Assembly (NCBI GenBank): GCA_004377365.1
Contig: SOHZ01000079.1
Span: forward strand, 1 to 41,775
DNA: 41,775 nucleotides
Direction of reading: 5' to 3'
Origin: Anaerolineales bacterium
GTDB lineage: Bacteria; Chloroflexota; Anaerolineae; E26-bin7
Shown here: positions 1 through 7,059 of the stretch, piece after piece
How positions within the stretch are numbered: position 1 is the first letter of the stretch
How the letters are laid out: each line of letters begins with the position of its first letter
Made by a program: the position numbers and the translations under genes
The notes under the pieces: generated by a model
What the model saw: only the letters and a program-made list of their open reading frames with translations
The model's database searches: none
What the model was told of the DNA's origin: nothing

Positions 1-105
1 TGGTTAGAAAAAGGTAAATTCCGGGACGGTGTCTAGAACCTTACCAACTTCATAGCACCTTCACGTGGAAAAAGAACGCCCCTTCATAGATCTGAGCGCA
101 AAAAG

Positions 106-135
106 TTGCACAATTCCAAATAGTCATGGTATAAT
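106..135 (+). promoter_or_regulatory. Sigma70-type promoter of the FmdB-like gene
   Basis: TTGCAC at 106-111 and a perfect TATAAT at 130-135 are separated by 18 bp. They lie 40 bp upstream of a GTG-started gene that has a strong GAGGAGGT ribosome binding site at 161-168. Confidence 0.7.
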
Positions 136-174
136 ACGGGTCGCATGAAAGAGTCCGTTCGAGGAGGTTAGGCT

Positions 175-480
175 GTGCCTATTTACGAGTATCAATGCGA
201 CACCTGTGGGCTCAGATTTGAACGCCGTCAACACATGAGCGACGAGCCCTTGAAAGATTGTCCCGAATGTGATGGCCATGTGCATCGTGTGATCCAACCG
301 ATGGGTGTTATCTTCAAAGGCTCTGGGTTCTACATTACGGATAACCGTCACAAATCTACACTGCCCTCGCCCAAGGGAGCGAAGGGGCACGAAAGCGAGA
401 AGGCCGAAGAGGAAAAGTCTACCACCAAGGCCAAAGAGGAAACATCAGCAGAGAGGACAGCATCCTCGTCTGCTGAGTAG
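175..480 (+). CDS. FmdB-family zinc ribbon protein
   Basis: This 101-residue protein starts with MPIYEYQC, the signature opening of the FmdB/CxxC_CxxC_SSSS putative regulatory family. One Cys4 zinc ribbon is visible: CDTCG near residues 8-12 and CPEC near 29-32. Residues from about 60 to the end are a Lys/Glu/Ser/Thr-rich charged tail, probably disordered. The start is GTG, set by a strong GAGGAGGT site and a good promoter upstream. In other organisms members of the family were named from the formamidase/amide-degradation locus, but their molecular role is not established, and nothing here points to an amidase. It is a single-gene unit ended by a hairpin at 548-585 and is the only plus-strand gene in the first 15 kb. 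Confidence 0.85.
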   Translation: MPIYEYQCDTCGLRFERRQHMSDEPLKDCPECDGHVHRVIQPMGVIFKGSGFYITDNRHKSTLPSPKGAKGHESEKAEEEKSTTKAKEETSAERTASSSAE

Positions 481-547
481 TCGCCTTATTTGCCTGAGGA
501 GTCAAATCAGAATCCAGAACCTGAAAGATGTGACGACGCGCTAGGCC

Positions 548-585
548 AGTCCCATGGTCATCACAAGGCCATGGGACTCTTTTTG
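548..585 (+). terminator. Intrinsic terminator after the FmdB-like gene
   Basis: A 9-bp stem (GTCCCATGG / CCATGGGAC) is followed by CTTTTT on the plus strand. Confidence 0.75.
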
Positions 586-601
586 GGAGGGCAAAAGAAT
601 C

Positions 602-632
602 GGGCCGGTTTCGTCTATGACGAAACCGGCCC
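602..632 (-). terminator. Strong hairpin, terminator of the minus-strand genes
   Basis: A perfect 13-bp stem (GGGCCGGTTTCGT and its complement) with a 5-base loop lies between convergent genes. On the minus strand it is followed by a short T-rich stretch (GATTCTTTTG), so it probably ends the transcript that carries the ABM-like gene. Confidence 0.65.
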
Positions 633-678
633 GATAATTCTAAGGGCCGACGAACAGAGCTACTGCAACAACGAATTT

Positions 679-993
679 TTACAGTTGGAAACGACCTGTA
701 GCTGGCACAACTTTTTGCTGAAAGTTCGTCACAAGAGCAAAAAGTTGTTCTTGCAAGTTACGCCACTCCTCGCTTTCCAATATCTCGCGCAGCGTATCAA
801 GGTCTTCAGTTATCCCTCCGGTGAGAATCTGCGGACCCTCTCCAAAGACCGTATACCAGGCTTCTGTCGGTTGAAATCCCAGCTTCATGACACCGGGAGC
901 CCACTCTTTGACGATGAACTCGAAATAGGCTGCCTCTTGACCTGGTTTAATATCCCAACTCATGAGTAGCTTAACCATAACAGCCACATGCAC
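679..993 (-). CDS. Small ABM/Dabb-like dimeric alpha-beta barrel protein
   Basis: This 104-residue protein reads like a single antibiotic-biosynthesis-monooxygenase-like (ferredoxin-fold dimeric barrel) domain. It has an opening strand (VKLLMSWDI), a G-x-E...Y-F-x-F helix segment, a central aromatic strand (AWYTVFGEG), then a long helix and a final strand. Such folds occur in heme-degrading monooxygenases, stress-responsive Dabb proteins and many uncharacterised proteins, so no substrate can be named. An AAAGGAT motif lies just upstream of the ATG at 993; a GTG two codons in is an alternative start. The gene lies downstream of the M16 peptidase on the same strand with a 125-bp gap. The fold call rests on pattern only. 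Confidence 0.55.
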   Translation of the reverse strand: MHVAVMVKLLMSWDIKPGQEAAYFEFIVKEWAPGVMKLGFQPTEAWYTVFGEGPQILTGGITEDLDTLREILESEEWRNLQEQLFALVTNFQQKVVPATGRFQL

Positions 994-1118
994 ATCCTTT
1001 CAAAAGGCCCGCAGCGGCGAAAAAGTCGGTTCTCCGTGACCCTTCTTCCACTTCGGGCTGTGAATTATTCAGAAGCTTTGTAAGGATACCAGATTACGGC
1101 GCTTTTGGCAAGTCATCA

Positions 1119-2384
1119 CTAAAGCTTGAGCAGCTCTCTGAATCCCTCTTGGTCTTCAAAAGGACCTACTACGGCCAGGTTCAGCTTCTCCTGGAGAAAG
1201 AGCTTCCGGGCCAACCGCTGGATGTCTTCCGCAGTGGCGGCCTCGATGTTGGTTATCGCCTCATCCAGGGTTAAGACGTCAGGGCCAAGGATTTCCTGTT
1301 GCCCAAACCAGGCTGCGACGCTGAAGGTATCCTCCATTTGTAACATGAGCCTGCCCTTGAGGAACTCCTTGGCCTTGGTCAGTTCATCGGCCAAGACCTT
1401 CTCTTGTCGTAGCCTGTCCCATTCGCTCAGCATCGCCTTGATGGCTGGCTGAACACGAGTGGGGTCCACAGCAGCGTAAATCCCTGCTGCCCCCGTGTCT
1501 TGCAAGGCAGCAATGTAGGAATGGACGCTGTAGGCCAGGGCACGCCTTTCCCGTATTTCCAGGAAAAGCCGCGAGCTCATTCCTTCCCCCAGGACGGTAT
1601 TAAGAACGCGCAGGTTGAAACGGTCAGGGTGGCCCCGCGGCAAAGCAGGCACGCTGAAGCAGAGATGGGTCTGTTCAGTGTCTCTGTAATGTACGTGCAG
1701 ACGTGCCTGAGCCTGATCATCCCTGGCTGGCTGGTGCTGGCTGGCTTCGCGCTGTGGCCAGTGGCCGAGGTAGTTAGAAAGCTTTTCCACCACTTCTTCG
1801 TGTTCGATATTGCCAGCCAGGCTGACCACGCAGTTAGCAGGCCCGTAGTGGCGCTCCAGGTGAGCCAATAGAGTTTCTCTATCCAGGGCGCTAACGCTTT
1901 CCTTTGTACCGATAATGCCACGTCCCAGGGGGTGATCCGGCCAGACCAATTGATTTATCAGGACGTGAACCCAACTATCGGGTGCGTCAAAGATCATGTT
2001 GATTTCCTCGGTAATCACCCGGCGTTCTTTTTCGATCTCCTCCGGATCGAACCTGGCGCGAAGAAGCATGTCCACCAGAACATCCACGGCCACATCCAGG
2101 TGGGGTTGGGCCACTTTGGTCCAGTACGTGGTCAGTTCTCGACTGGTGCCAGCATTGAATACGCCCCCAATCCCCTCGATGGCGATGGCGATATCCTTGG
2201 CTGTGGGCCGCTTCTCCGTGCCTTTGAATAGCATGTGTTCGATGAAGTGAGAAGCTCCCCCTTGTTCATCTGTTTCGTAACGAGACCCGACGCCCAGGAA
2301 AAAGCCCATGCTCACTGAGTAGGTATGAGGCATAGGCGACGTCAGGATGCGTAGGCCATTTTCCAAAACTGTTTTGTGATACAT
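1119..2384 (-). CDS. M16-family zinc peptidase (PqqL/MPP-beta-like)
   Basis: This protein of about 421 residues belongs to peptidase family M16. The inverted zinc motif HxxEH is present near residues 46-52 (HFIEHMLFKGT), with the second zinc-ligand glutamate region further on (the ERRVITEEINM segment). A C-terminal inactive-like M16 domain follows (HTLCFSVPALPRG-type segment onward), as expected for a single-chain bacterial M16B subunit that dimerises into a clamshell. The start is taken as the ATG at 2384, because GGAGATAAGG immediately precedes it; a GTG four codons upstream would sit inside that ribosome binding site. No signal peptide is seen, so it should be cytosolic. In many bacteria similar genes follow the polynucleotide phosphorylase or dUTPase genes; that context is absent here. 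Confidence 0.9.
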   Translation of the reverse strand: MYHKTVLENGLRILTSPMPHTYSVSMGFFLGVGSRYETDEQGGASHFIEHMLFKGTEKRPTAKDIAIAIEGIGGVFNAGTSRELTTYWTKVAQPHLDVAVDVLVDMLLRARFDPEEIEKERRVITEEINMIFDAPDSWVHVLINQLVWPDHPLGRGIIGTKESVSALDRETLLAHLERHYGPANCVVSLAGNIEHEEVVEKLSNYLGHWPQREASQHQPARDDQAQARLHVHYRDTEQTHLCFSVPALPRGHPDRFNLRVLNTVLGEGMSSRLFLEIRERRALAYSVHSYIAALQDTGAAGIYAAVDPTRVQPAIKAMLSEWDRLRQEKVLADELTKAKEFLKGRLMLQMEDTFSVAAWFGQQEILGPDVLTLDEAITNIEAATAEDIQRLARKLFLQEKLNLAVVGPFEDQEGFRELLKL

Positions 2385-2447
2385 CCTTATCTCCACGAGA
2401 AATATATATGGGCCACGGCTGGCGTAAAGGGCCGATTGGCGTTGGTT

Positions 2448-3110
2448 TCAACGTTTCAGGTCTTCAAGCTGGCGCTCCGCCTCAATTTGGGCTTGTGGGT
2501 CCTGACCAGGGCCCAGTTCGAGGAAGCGTTCGAAGGCCTCGATGGATTTTTCCCTTTCCCCTTGCAGTTTGTAAATGACCCCCAAGCCGTAGTAGGCTTC
2601 AGGCAGATTGGGGTCGAGCTTGGTCGCTGTCTCAAACTCGGTAAGAGCTTCAGTCAGCTTTCCCATTTGGACATAGGCTCCTCCCAGGAGATAGTGTACT
2701 TCCGCATCATCAGGGATGAGAGCCAGAGCCGTCTGGTACTCTACTATGGCCTCGTTCAATAGGCCCTGGCGATAGTAGACCACTCCCAGGTTGGAGTGAG
2801 CGGCAGCGTCTCCTTCGTTCAGATGGATAGCGGCCTTGAACTCTTCAGCGGCCTTGTCCAGTTCACCCTGTTGAGCGTAGGCATTGCCCAGTCGAAAGTG
2901 GGCCTCAGTCAAGGTGGGATCAAGGCGTGTGGCTGTCTCAAGCTCAGCAATGGCCTTTTCCCATCGCCCAGTCTCCATGTAGCTTCGCCCCAGCTCAAGG
3001 TGAGACGTAGCGTCCTTGGAGGCCGTTCCACAGGCGCAAAGCCCGAGGAGCACAACAACGCTGATCACACCTATGACGCTCAGGTTAACATACCTTCGTC
3101 TGATATCCAT
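2448..3110 (-). CDS. TPR-repeat lipoprotein
   Basis: This 220-residue protein has an N-terminal membrane-targeting segment (residues 8-27) ending in a cysteine-containing lipobox-like LCAC, so it is probably a lipoprotein on the outer face of the membrane. The rest is a run of about five tetratricopeptide repeats of 34 residues. Each carries the W/L-G-Y-A-P consensus, for example LGRSYMETGRWEKAIAELE, LGNAYAQQGELDKAAEEF and LGVVYYRQGLLNEAIVEY. TPR arrays bind other proteins; the partner is unknown. It lies between the UPF0173 hydrolase and the M16 peptidase on the same strand (56-63 bp gaps), so the three may be co-transcribed. Confidence 0.85.
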   Translation of the reverse strand: MDIRRRYVNLSVIGVISVVVLLGLCACGTASKDATSHLELGRSYMETGRWEKAIAELETATRLDPTLTEAHFRLGNAYAQQGELDKAAEEFKAAIHLNEGDAAAHSNLGVVYYRQGLLNEAIVEYQTALALIPDDAEVHYLLGGAYVQMGKLTEALTEFETATKLDPNLPEAYYGLGVIYKLQGEREKSIEAFERFLELGPGQDPQAQIEAERQLEDLKR

Positions 3111-3166
3111 TGCCTACATCCAGTGCCTTGATGGTTGGGCTTACAGGCCATTGCGCTGAGCGCTTG

Positions 3167-3808
3167 CTAGCCTTGCTTGTGATCCAATAGCATAATCTGG
3201 GTCTCCTCTGGCAGGGTGTTTGTAGTCACTTTCAAGCTATCCTGGGCTGCCAGCTTCTTCAATCCCATTTCCTGCAAAAACTTTTTCACCGAGGCCAGCT
3301 TAAGGGTGAGCGCCTTGGTCTTGTAGTGCATGGGGATGACGATCTTGGGCTCTAACAGGCTTATCACCTCTGCGGCCTGAGGGGCACCTATGGTGCTGAC
3401 CCCACCCACAGGAATGAGCAAAACATCTACATCGCTCAAGGCTTCAACCTGGGCCTGGGTTGGTACGTGGCCAAGATCACCCAGGTGACAGATGGTCAAG
3501 CCATTGAATTCAAGGAGGAAAACTGTGTTGCGGCCCCGCTGAGCCCCCTTCTTTCCATCGTGAAAGGTAGCGATACCGGTGACAAACACACCCTTGATCT
3601 CATATTCCCCTGGGCCGTCAACGACCTTGGGTGCGCCCTTAATTCCCGACACATAGTTGTGGTCGGCATGATGGTGGCTGACGGTGACAATGTCGGCGCG
3701 GATCTTGGGAAGAGTGTAACCGATGGATTGGTCGTAGGGATCAGTGACAACAGTAGCACCCTTATCTCGCAGCCTGAAACAAGCATGTCCGTACCAGACG
3801 ATTTCCAT
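3167..3808 (-). CDS. UPF0173-type metallo-beta-lactamase-fold hydrolase
   Basis: This 213-residue protein begins MEIVWYGHACFRL and carries the metal motif SHHHADH (HxHxDH, about residues 44-50), a later GDLGH aspartate motif (HLGDLGH) and a C-terminal PMHYKT histidine. This layout fits the UPF0173/YtkL-like group of metal-dependent hydrolases, which are shorter than RNase Z or glyoxalase II. The substrate is unknown. There is no signal peptide, so it should be cytoplasmic. The start ATG at 3808 is preceded by GGAGG about 12 bases away. A TATAAT-like -10 lies at 3847-3852, and a copy of the intergenic palindromic repeat family lies just upstream of it. Confidence 0.88.
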   Translation of the reverse strand: MEIVWYGHACFRLRDKGATVVTDPYDQSIGYTLPKIRADIVTVSHHHADHNYVSGIKGAPKVVDGPGEYEIKGVFVTGIATFHDGKKGAQRGRNTVFLLEFNGLTICHLGDLGHVPTQAQVEALSDVDVLLIPVGGVSTIGAPQAAEVISLLEPKIVIPMHYKTKALTLKLASVKKFLQEMGLKKLAAQDSLKVTTNTLPEETQIMLLDHKQG

Positions 3809-3846
3809 ATCTGATTGAGACCTCCGTGCCTTTCGGGCTGGGCACT

Positions 3847-3852
3847 ATTATA
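3847..3852 (-). promoter_or_regulatory. Putative -10 element for the UPF0173 hydrolase gene
   Basis: A perfect TATAAT on the minus strand lies about 40 bp upstream of the start. No convincing -35 is seen at the usual spacing, so an activator or another sigma factor may be involved. Confidence 0.45.
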
Positions 3853-3887
3853 CCTCAATCTGGACTAAAAGGGAAGATAGCACAGTT

Positions 3888-4008
3888 GCGTGGATGCAGC
3901 ACCGTTGCACCATTCCTGCACTGCCTGCACCGCAACAGTGCTGCAACAGTGGTGATTGCACCAGTATTGCACCACTTTTGCGGTGTAGACGGTACAGGCG
4001 CTACAGGT
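3888..4008. repeat. Intergenic palindromic repeat, copy A
   Basis: The segment is built from near copies of GCAAYAGTGGT and its complement, joined to CCTGTACCGC-like arms. Examples are CCGCAACAGTGCTGCAACAGTGG at about 3930-3952 and its inverted relative TTGCACCACTTTTGCGG at 3967-3983, followed by GACGGTACAGGCG. The same arrangement recurs at 15474-15555 and 32020-32160. Here it lies upstream of the hydrolase promoter and directly after the terminator of the next gene. Confidence 0.75.
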
Positions 4009-4009
4009 G

Positions 4010-4043
4010 AAAAAAGAAGCGGCATGGCTAATCTTGCCACGCC
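4010..4043 (-). terminator. Intrinsic terminator of the 146-residue protein gene
   Basis: On the minus strand the stem GGCGTGGC / GCCATGCC with a 7-base loop is followed by a run of T (positions 4010-4015). The stop codon of the gene (4028-4030) lies at the edge of the hairpin stem. Confidence 0.75.
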
Positions 4044-4468
4044 GTTGGTACAGCCTTTGAGAGGTCCTTGGGAATGCCACTTGGGTCCGAAGGGTCAAGA
4101 GGGTAGAGTGCTTGACGAACACGGCCCCTAAAATGGCGGACAAAGTTAAACGTCGTCTGGCGCAGGGCTTGCTCCCGAGTAAGCTGGAAAACCACCGCCC
4201 CATCTATCTTAATCCGCTCCAACAATCTAACCATCGCCAGGTCAATAAGCTCAGGTAAGACGATGTCCAGGGAGCGTCCAATGCGCTGAGCGATGCTCCT
4301 GGCAGTATCGCCGGTGTAGGGATTCTCACCGAAGAAAGCTATGATGTCCCATTTCACTGCTCCAGTGGCATATCGTTCGACAAAGGCCAAGAGATCTACA
4401 TCCACTTCCTTGAGGGGGATCTGGGCTAACGCCGGTTCTCTGCTGACGTACTCTTTACCTGCAGACAT
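4028..4468 (-). CDS. Unknown 146-residue protein, possible winged helix
   Basis: I do not recognise this protein. Residues about 35-105 alternate helices in a way that fits a winged-helix DNA-binding domain: VKWDIIAFFGENPY, then DTARSIAQRIGRSLDIVLPELIDLAMV, then RLLERIKIDGAVVFQLT as a possible wing. The C-terminal part is basic (VRHFRGRVRQALYPL). There are no membrane segments and no cysteines. The gene has its own promoter (4587-4615) and its own terminator, so it is a single-gene unit. Two readings remain open: a small transcription factor, or a conserved structural protein. I favour the first, weakly. Confidence 0.6.
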   Translation of the reverse strand: MSAGKEYVSREPALAQIPLKEVDVDLLAFVERYATGAVKWDIIAFFGENPYTGDTARSIAQRIGRSLDIVLPELIDLAMVRLLERIKIDGAVVFQLTREQALRQTTFNFVRHFRGRVRQALYPLDPSDPSGIPKDLSKAVPTAWQD

Positions 4469-4586
4469 CGCTACTCTCGCACTGTGATCTTTCCTTGAGC
4501 TTGTTGCAAATCCTAATGATGAGGAAACAGTTCTCAGACAATACTAGAAGCCCCATGACTCCAGGCAAATCTATGAGCCCTAACCT

Positions 4587-4615
4587 AATCTAACACGCGA
4601 GCTGGTGAAAGTCAA
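4587..4615 (-). promoter_or_regulatory. Promoter of the unknown 146-residue protein gene
   Basis: On the minus strand TTGACT (4610-4615) and TAGATT (4587-4592) are 17 bp apart. They lie about 120 bp upstream of the start. Confidence 0.6.
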
Positions 4616-4636
4616 TAGTACTGAGGTTCTATGCTT

Positions 4637-4726
4637 AGAGCCTATCCGAAAAATGCTCAAAGCGGACAAAAGTCTCTCGCTGGACAATCGTCCAGCGGGA
4701 GCAGAATGACTTTTCGGATAGGCTCT
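4637..4726. repeat. 90-bp nested palindrome, MITE-like
   Basis: Perfect 16-bp outer inverted repeats (AGAGCCTATCCGAAAA at 4637-4652 and its complement at 4711-4726) enclose a second perfect hairpin, CGCTGGAC / GTCCAGCG, at 4678-4697. The element ends 5 bp from the stop codon of the PAP2 reading frame. I see no clear target-site duplication. It could be a miniature inverted-repeat element that now also folds as an RNA hairpin at the gene end. Confidence 0.7.
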
Positions 4727-4731
4727 TGATC

Positions 4732-5046
4732 TCAACTATGGGTAGCGTGGCCTGCGGGCTTTTCTGCGTCTTCTCGCTCGGCCAGCGAGGTGACGACAAA
4801 GAGCCACGGGGCCAGGAAGCCCGCGGAGAAACCAACCAGGCTGTAGCGGACCATCCGCAGGGCGATGGCGACGGCGTGGGACACTTCCTCTGGGAACACG
4901 ACCTTGAGCCCCAGGTAGAAGATAGCGACCAGAACCATGCCCAGGATGAACCTGAGTCCACGTTTCCACCATAGGCCATCCACCTTGAAGCGGATGTATT
5001 CCTGTTCCAGAACGAAGCCTATGCTCATACCCAGAATCGTGCCCAT
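4732..5046 (-). pseudogene. Frameshift-separated C-terminal part of the PAP2 protein
   Basis: This reading frame (about 104 residues, opening MGTILGMSIGF) continues the PAP2 phosphatase of 5025-5690 after a one-base frame change. It holds three hydrophobic helices (GLRFILGMVLVAIFYLGLKV, a second around AIALRMVRYSLVGF, and a third around LAPWLFVVTSLA), the extra membrane segments that longer PAP2 proteins have after the catalytic domain. Removing one C from the CCC run at about 5056-5058 would join the two frames as ...YPASSATTMGTILGMS. I therefore read it as part of one broken gene rather than a separate protein. A sequencing or assembly error is as likely as a real mutation. Confidence 0.8.
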
Positions 5047-5690
5047 GGTTGTGGCCGGGAGCTCGCCGGGTACGTCCCATCCACATCGAAAGGATGCGCA
5101 AACAATAAGGCCAGCGGGACGACTGCGGATAGGGTCAACTTGATGGGCAGGGGCAAGTCGAAGCGCCGCTTCTCGATAGTCCCCACAATCCAGTTATAGG
5201 CGACGAGCAGCAACAAGCCAATCAGCAACCCACCCACAACGTCCTGGGGAAAATGCACGCCCACGTATATCCGCGAGAAGGCGATGAGAAGGATCAACAC
5301 AACAGCCACTATGCTAAACATCTTGTGGCGGAACCGGGTGACCAGATACCCCCAGTTAGCCACTGCACTCTGGGCGTGGCCGCTGGGAAAGGAGGGGCTG
5401 GTCTCCGTTCTGAGGAGGACAAGGCGGGGGTCAGAAGGGCGGGGGAGGCGAAAGGTCAGTTTGACGACAGAGTTGAGGTAATGGGAGAGCATGGTGATAT
5501 AAGTCAGGCCGACCCCCACCTGTTTGTTCAGGCACCAGTAGATAAAGGGCAAGAAGATCAGATAGAATTCTTCTTCGCCGAGGAAGGTAGCCGTCAGAAA
5601 GAGGGCATCGAAGAAGGGGTGGCGAAAGGATTGGACCCAGAGGATAACACCTGTGCCCCAGGGTATCAGCGAAGCCAGAAACTCGCCCAT
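5025..5690 (-). CDS. PAP2-superfamily membrane phosphatase (frameshifted)
   Basis: The catalytic part of a type-2 phosphatidic acid phosphatase-like protein. All three acid-phosphatase motifs are present: KLTFRLPRP (KX6RP) near residue 80, SFPSGH near 104, and SRIYVGVHFPQD (SRX5H) near 145. About five membrane helices surround them, starting with FFDALFLTATFLGEEEFYLIFLPFIYWCL. The family dephosphorylates lipid phosphates such as undecaprenyl pyrophosphate or phosphatidate at the membrane; which substrate applies here is unknown. The frame ends in a short nonsense tail (RPQPWARFWV) because of a shift near 5056, and the true C-terminus lies in the frame ending at 4732. The ATG at 5690 is better spaced from AAGGAG than the ATG at 5696. 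Confidence 0.85.
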   Translation of the reverse strand: MGEFLASLIPWGTGVILWVQSFRHPFFDALFLTATFLGEEEFYLIFLPFIYWCLNKQVGVGLTYITMLSHYLNSVVKLTFRLPRPSDPRLVLLRTETSPSFPSGHAQSAVANWGYLVTRFRHKMFSIVAVVLILLIAFSRIYVGVHFPQDVVGGLLIGLLLLVAYNWIVGTIEKRRFDLPLPIKLTLSAVVPLALLFAHPFDVDGTYPASSRPQPWARFWV

Positions 5691-5787
5691 AGTCATATCT
5701 CCTTGTGAGGGGATGGATTAGGAGTCAAAGCACGGAACGGCACCGAGATATGACTGCCGTTTGAACTTACACATCTGGGAGTGAGCA

Positions 5788-5823
5788 ACAAACGCCCTGA
5801 TTAGCCTTTGCGAGGGCGTTTGT
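5788..5823 (-). terminator. Hairpin downstream of dnaN
   Basis: A perfect 11-bp inverted repeat, ACAAACGCCCT / AGGGCGTTTGT, lies 35 bp after the dnaN stop. The T content after the stem is low, so termination is likely but not certain. Confidence 0.55.
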
Positions 5824-5857
5824 CGCAGCTTCAGATAAGAGCAGCGTCAGACAATCA

Positions 5858-6991
5858 TCAACGTGAGATGTGCATGGGCATAATGACGTGGATGAAATCC
5901 TCGGACCCGACTGGCTTGATGACGCCCGGGCTTGAGGCGGTGGTGGTTTCCAACGCTACCTGGGCAGCGTCTGCCACAGAGAGGATATCAATGAGATACT
6001 TGGCATTGAAAGCAATCTCCATTTCCTGTCCTTCGATCACGGCGTCAAATTCACCCACGTTGTCACCCACCTCGGCCGAGGTAGCAGTCAGGGTTACGCG
6101 GCCGGGAGCCAATTCCCCACCAGGGACGACTTCCAGACGGATGATGTTCGCCGCATCACGGGCAAAGATGTTGACCGTCTTGGCGGCTTTGAGAAAGTCA
6201 CTGGTGCTAACCACCGTGCGCGTGGAGTAGCTTTTGGGAATGATCTGATTGTAGTCTGGAAAGTTGCCCTCGATGAGTTGAGAAACCAGGTCAACGTTCG
6301 CCATGTGGAAGAGGGCTTGATTGCGGGCTGGGGTTATGGTTACTTCGATGGGCTGCTCCTGCTCAGTGCTGATACGGGAGAGCTCGGCCAGAGCCCGGGC
6401 GGGAACAATCACCGTTACGGGTTCGGAAGCAGGCTCGGAAAGATGGGCTGTACGTACCGAGAGGCGGAAGCCATCGGCAGCGGCTAAAGTCAATTGCTCT
6501 CCCTGGAACTTGGCCAACACACCGGTTAGAATGGGGCGGCTTTCGTCCGTAGCGGCCGCAAAGACCACCTGGTCAATCATTTGGCGTAGCATCGAGGAAT
6601 CGAGGCTGATTTTGCTGTCCTCGCCCGCTGTGGGGATCAATGGAAACTCTTGAGCATCAATGCCTTTGATGTTGGCCTCGAAACGGGCGCACTTGAGGTT
6701 GAGAGTCTGGGTCCGTACAGTCAACTCCATATCAATGCGCTCTGGAGGCAAAGAGTTGACGAAATCAGTGAGGAGCCTGGCGGGCACCGTAATGCTACCA
6801 TCCTCCTCCACTTTGGCTCCGATCCAACAAACGATGCCTATCTCGAGATTGGTGGCCGAAAGCTTTAGTCGAGACCCATCAGTAGCCAGCATGACATTGG
6901 AAAGCACGGGCAGAGTGCTGCGAGTGGCTACAGCTCGCCCCACGATGCTCAAGCCTTTGGCCAGATTTTCTTGTAAGCAGGAAACTTTCAC
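5858..6991 (-). CDS. dnaN: DNA polymerase III beta subunit (sliding clamp)
   Basis: This 377-residue protein matches the three-domain beta clamp. The N-terminus (MKVSCLQENLAKGLSIVGRAV...TLPVLSNVML) is typical. A second domain opens around the EFPLIPTAGEDSKISLDSSMLRQMIDQVVFA segment, and the C-terminus is the characteristic ...VIMPMHI. The clamp forms a ring around DNA and tethers the replicative polymerase; DnaE in this window carries a QLDMF motif that should bind it. The start is GTG at 6991 with GAGGAGGTGAAGG upstream. No dnaA, recF or gyrB lies beside it and I see no cluster of DnaA boxes, so this is not the usual oriC neighbourhood. Confidence 0.95.
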   Translation of the reverse strand: MKVSCLQENLAKGLSIVGRAVATRSTLPVLSNVMLATDGSRLKLSATNLEIGIVCWIGAKVEEDGSITVPARLLTDFVNSLPPERIDMELTVRTQTLNLKCARFEANIKGIDAQEFPLIPTAGEDSKISLDSSMLRQMIDQVVFAAATDESRPILTGVLAKFQGEQLTLAAADGFRLSVRTAHLSEPASEPVTVIVPARALAELSRISTEQEQPIEVTITPARNQALFHMANVDLVSQLIEGNFPDYNQIIPKSYSTRTVVSTSDFLKAAKTVNIFARDAANIIRLEVVPGGELAPGRVTLTATSAEVGDNVGEFDAVIEGQEMEIAFNAKYLIDILSVADAAQVALETTTASSPGVIKPVGSEDFIHVIMPMHISR

Positions 6992-7021
6992 CCTTCACCT
7001 CCTCTAGGCTTTGGTCAACAG

Positions 7022-7056
7022 GTCAACGAATAACGGGTAGTTAAGTACTCGTTGAC
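7022..7056. repeat. Inverted repeat upstream of dnaN
   Basis: GTCAACGA and TCGTTGAC form a perfect 8-bp inverted repeat with a 19-bp loop, in the 68-bp gap between the dnaN start and the stop of the next gene upstream. It has no T tail, so it could be an operator or a processing hairpin. Confidence 0.4.
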
Positions 7057-7059
7057 TTC

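Noticed and set aside
490-969. A 159-codon plus-strand frame after the FmdB-like gene.
   Set aside because: It runs through a terminator and then antisense to the ABM-like gene. No family signature is seen.
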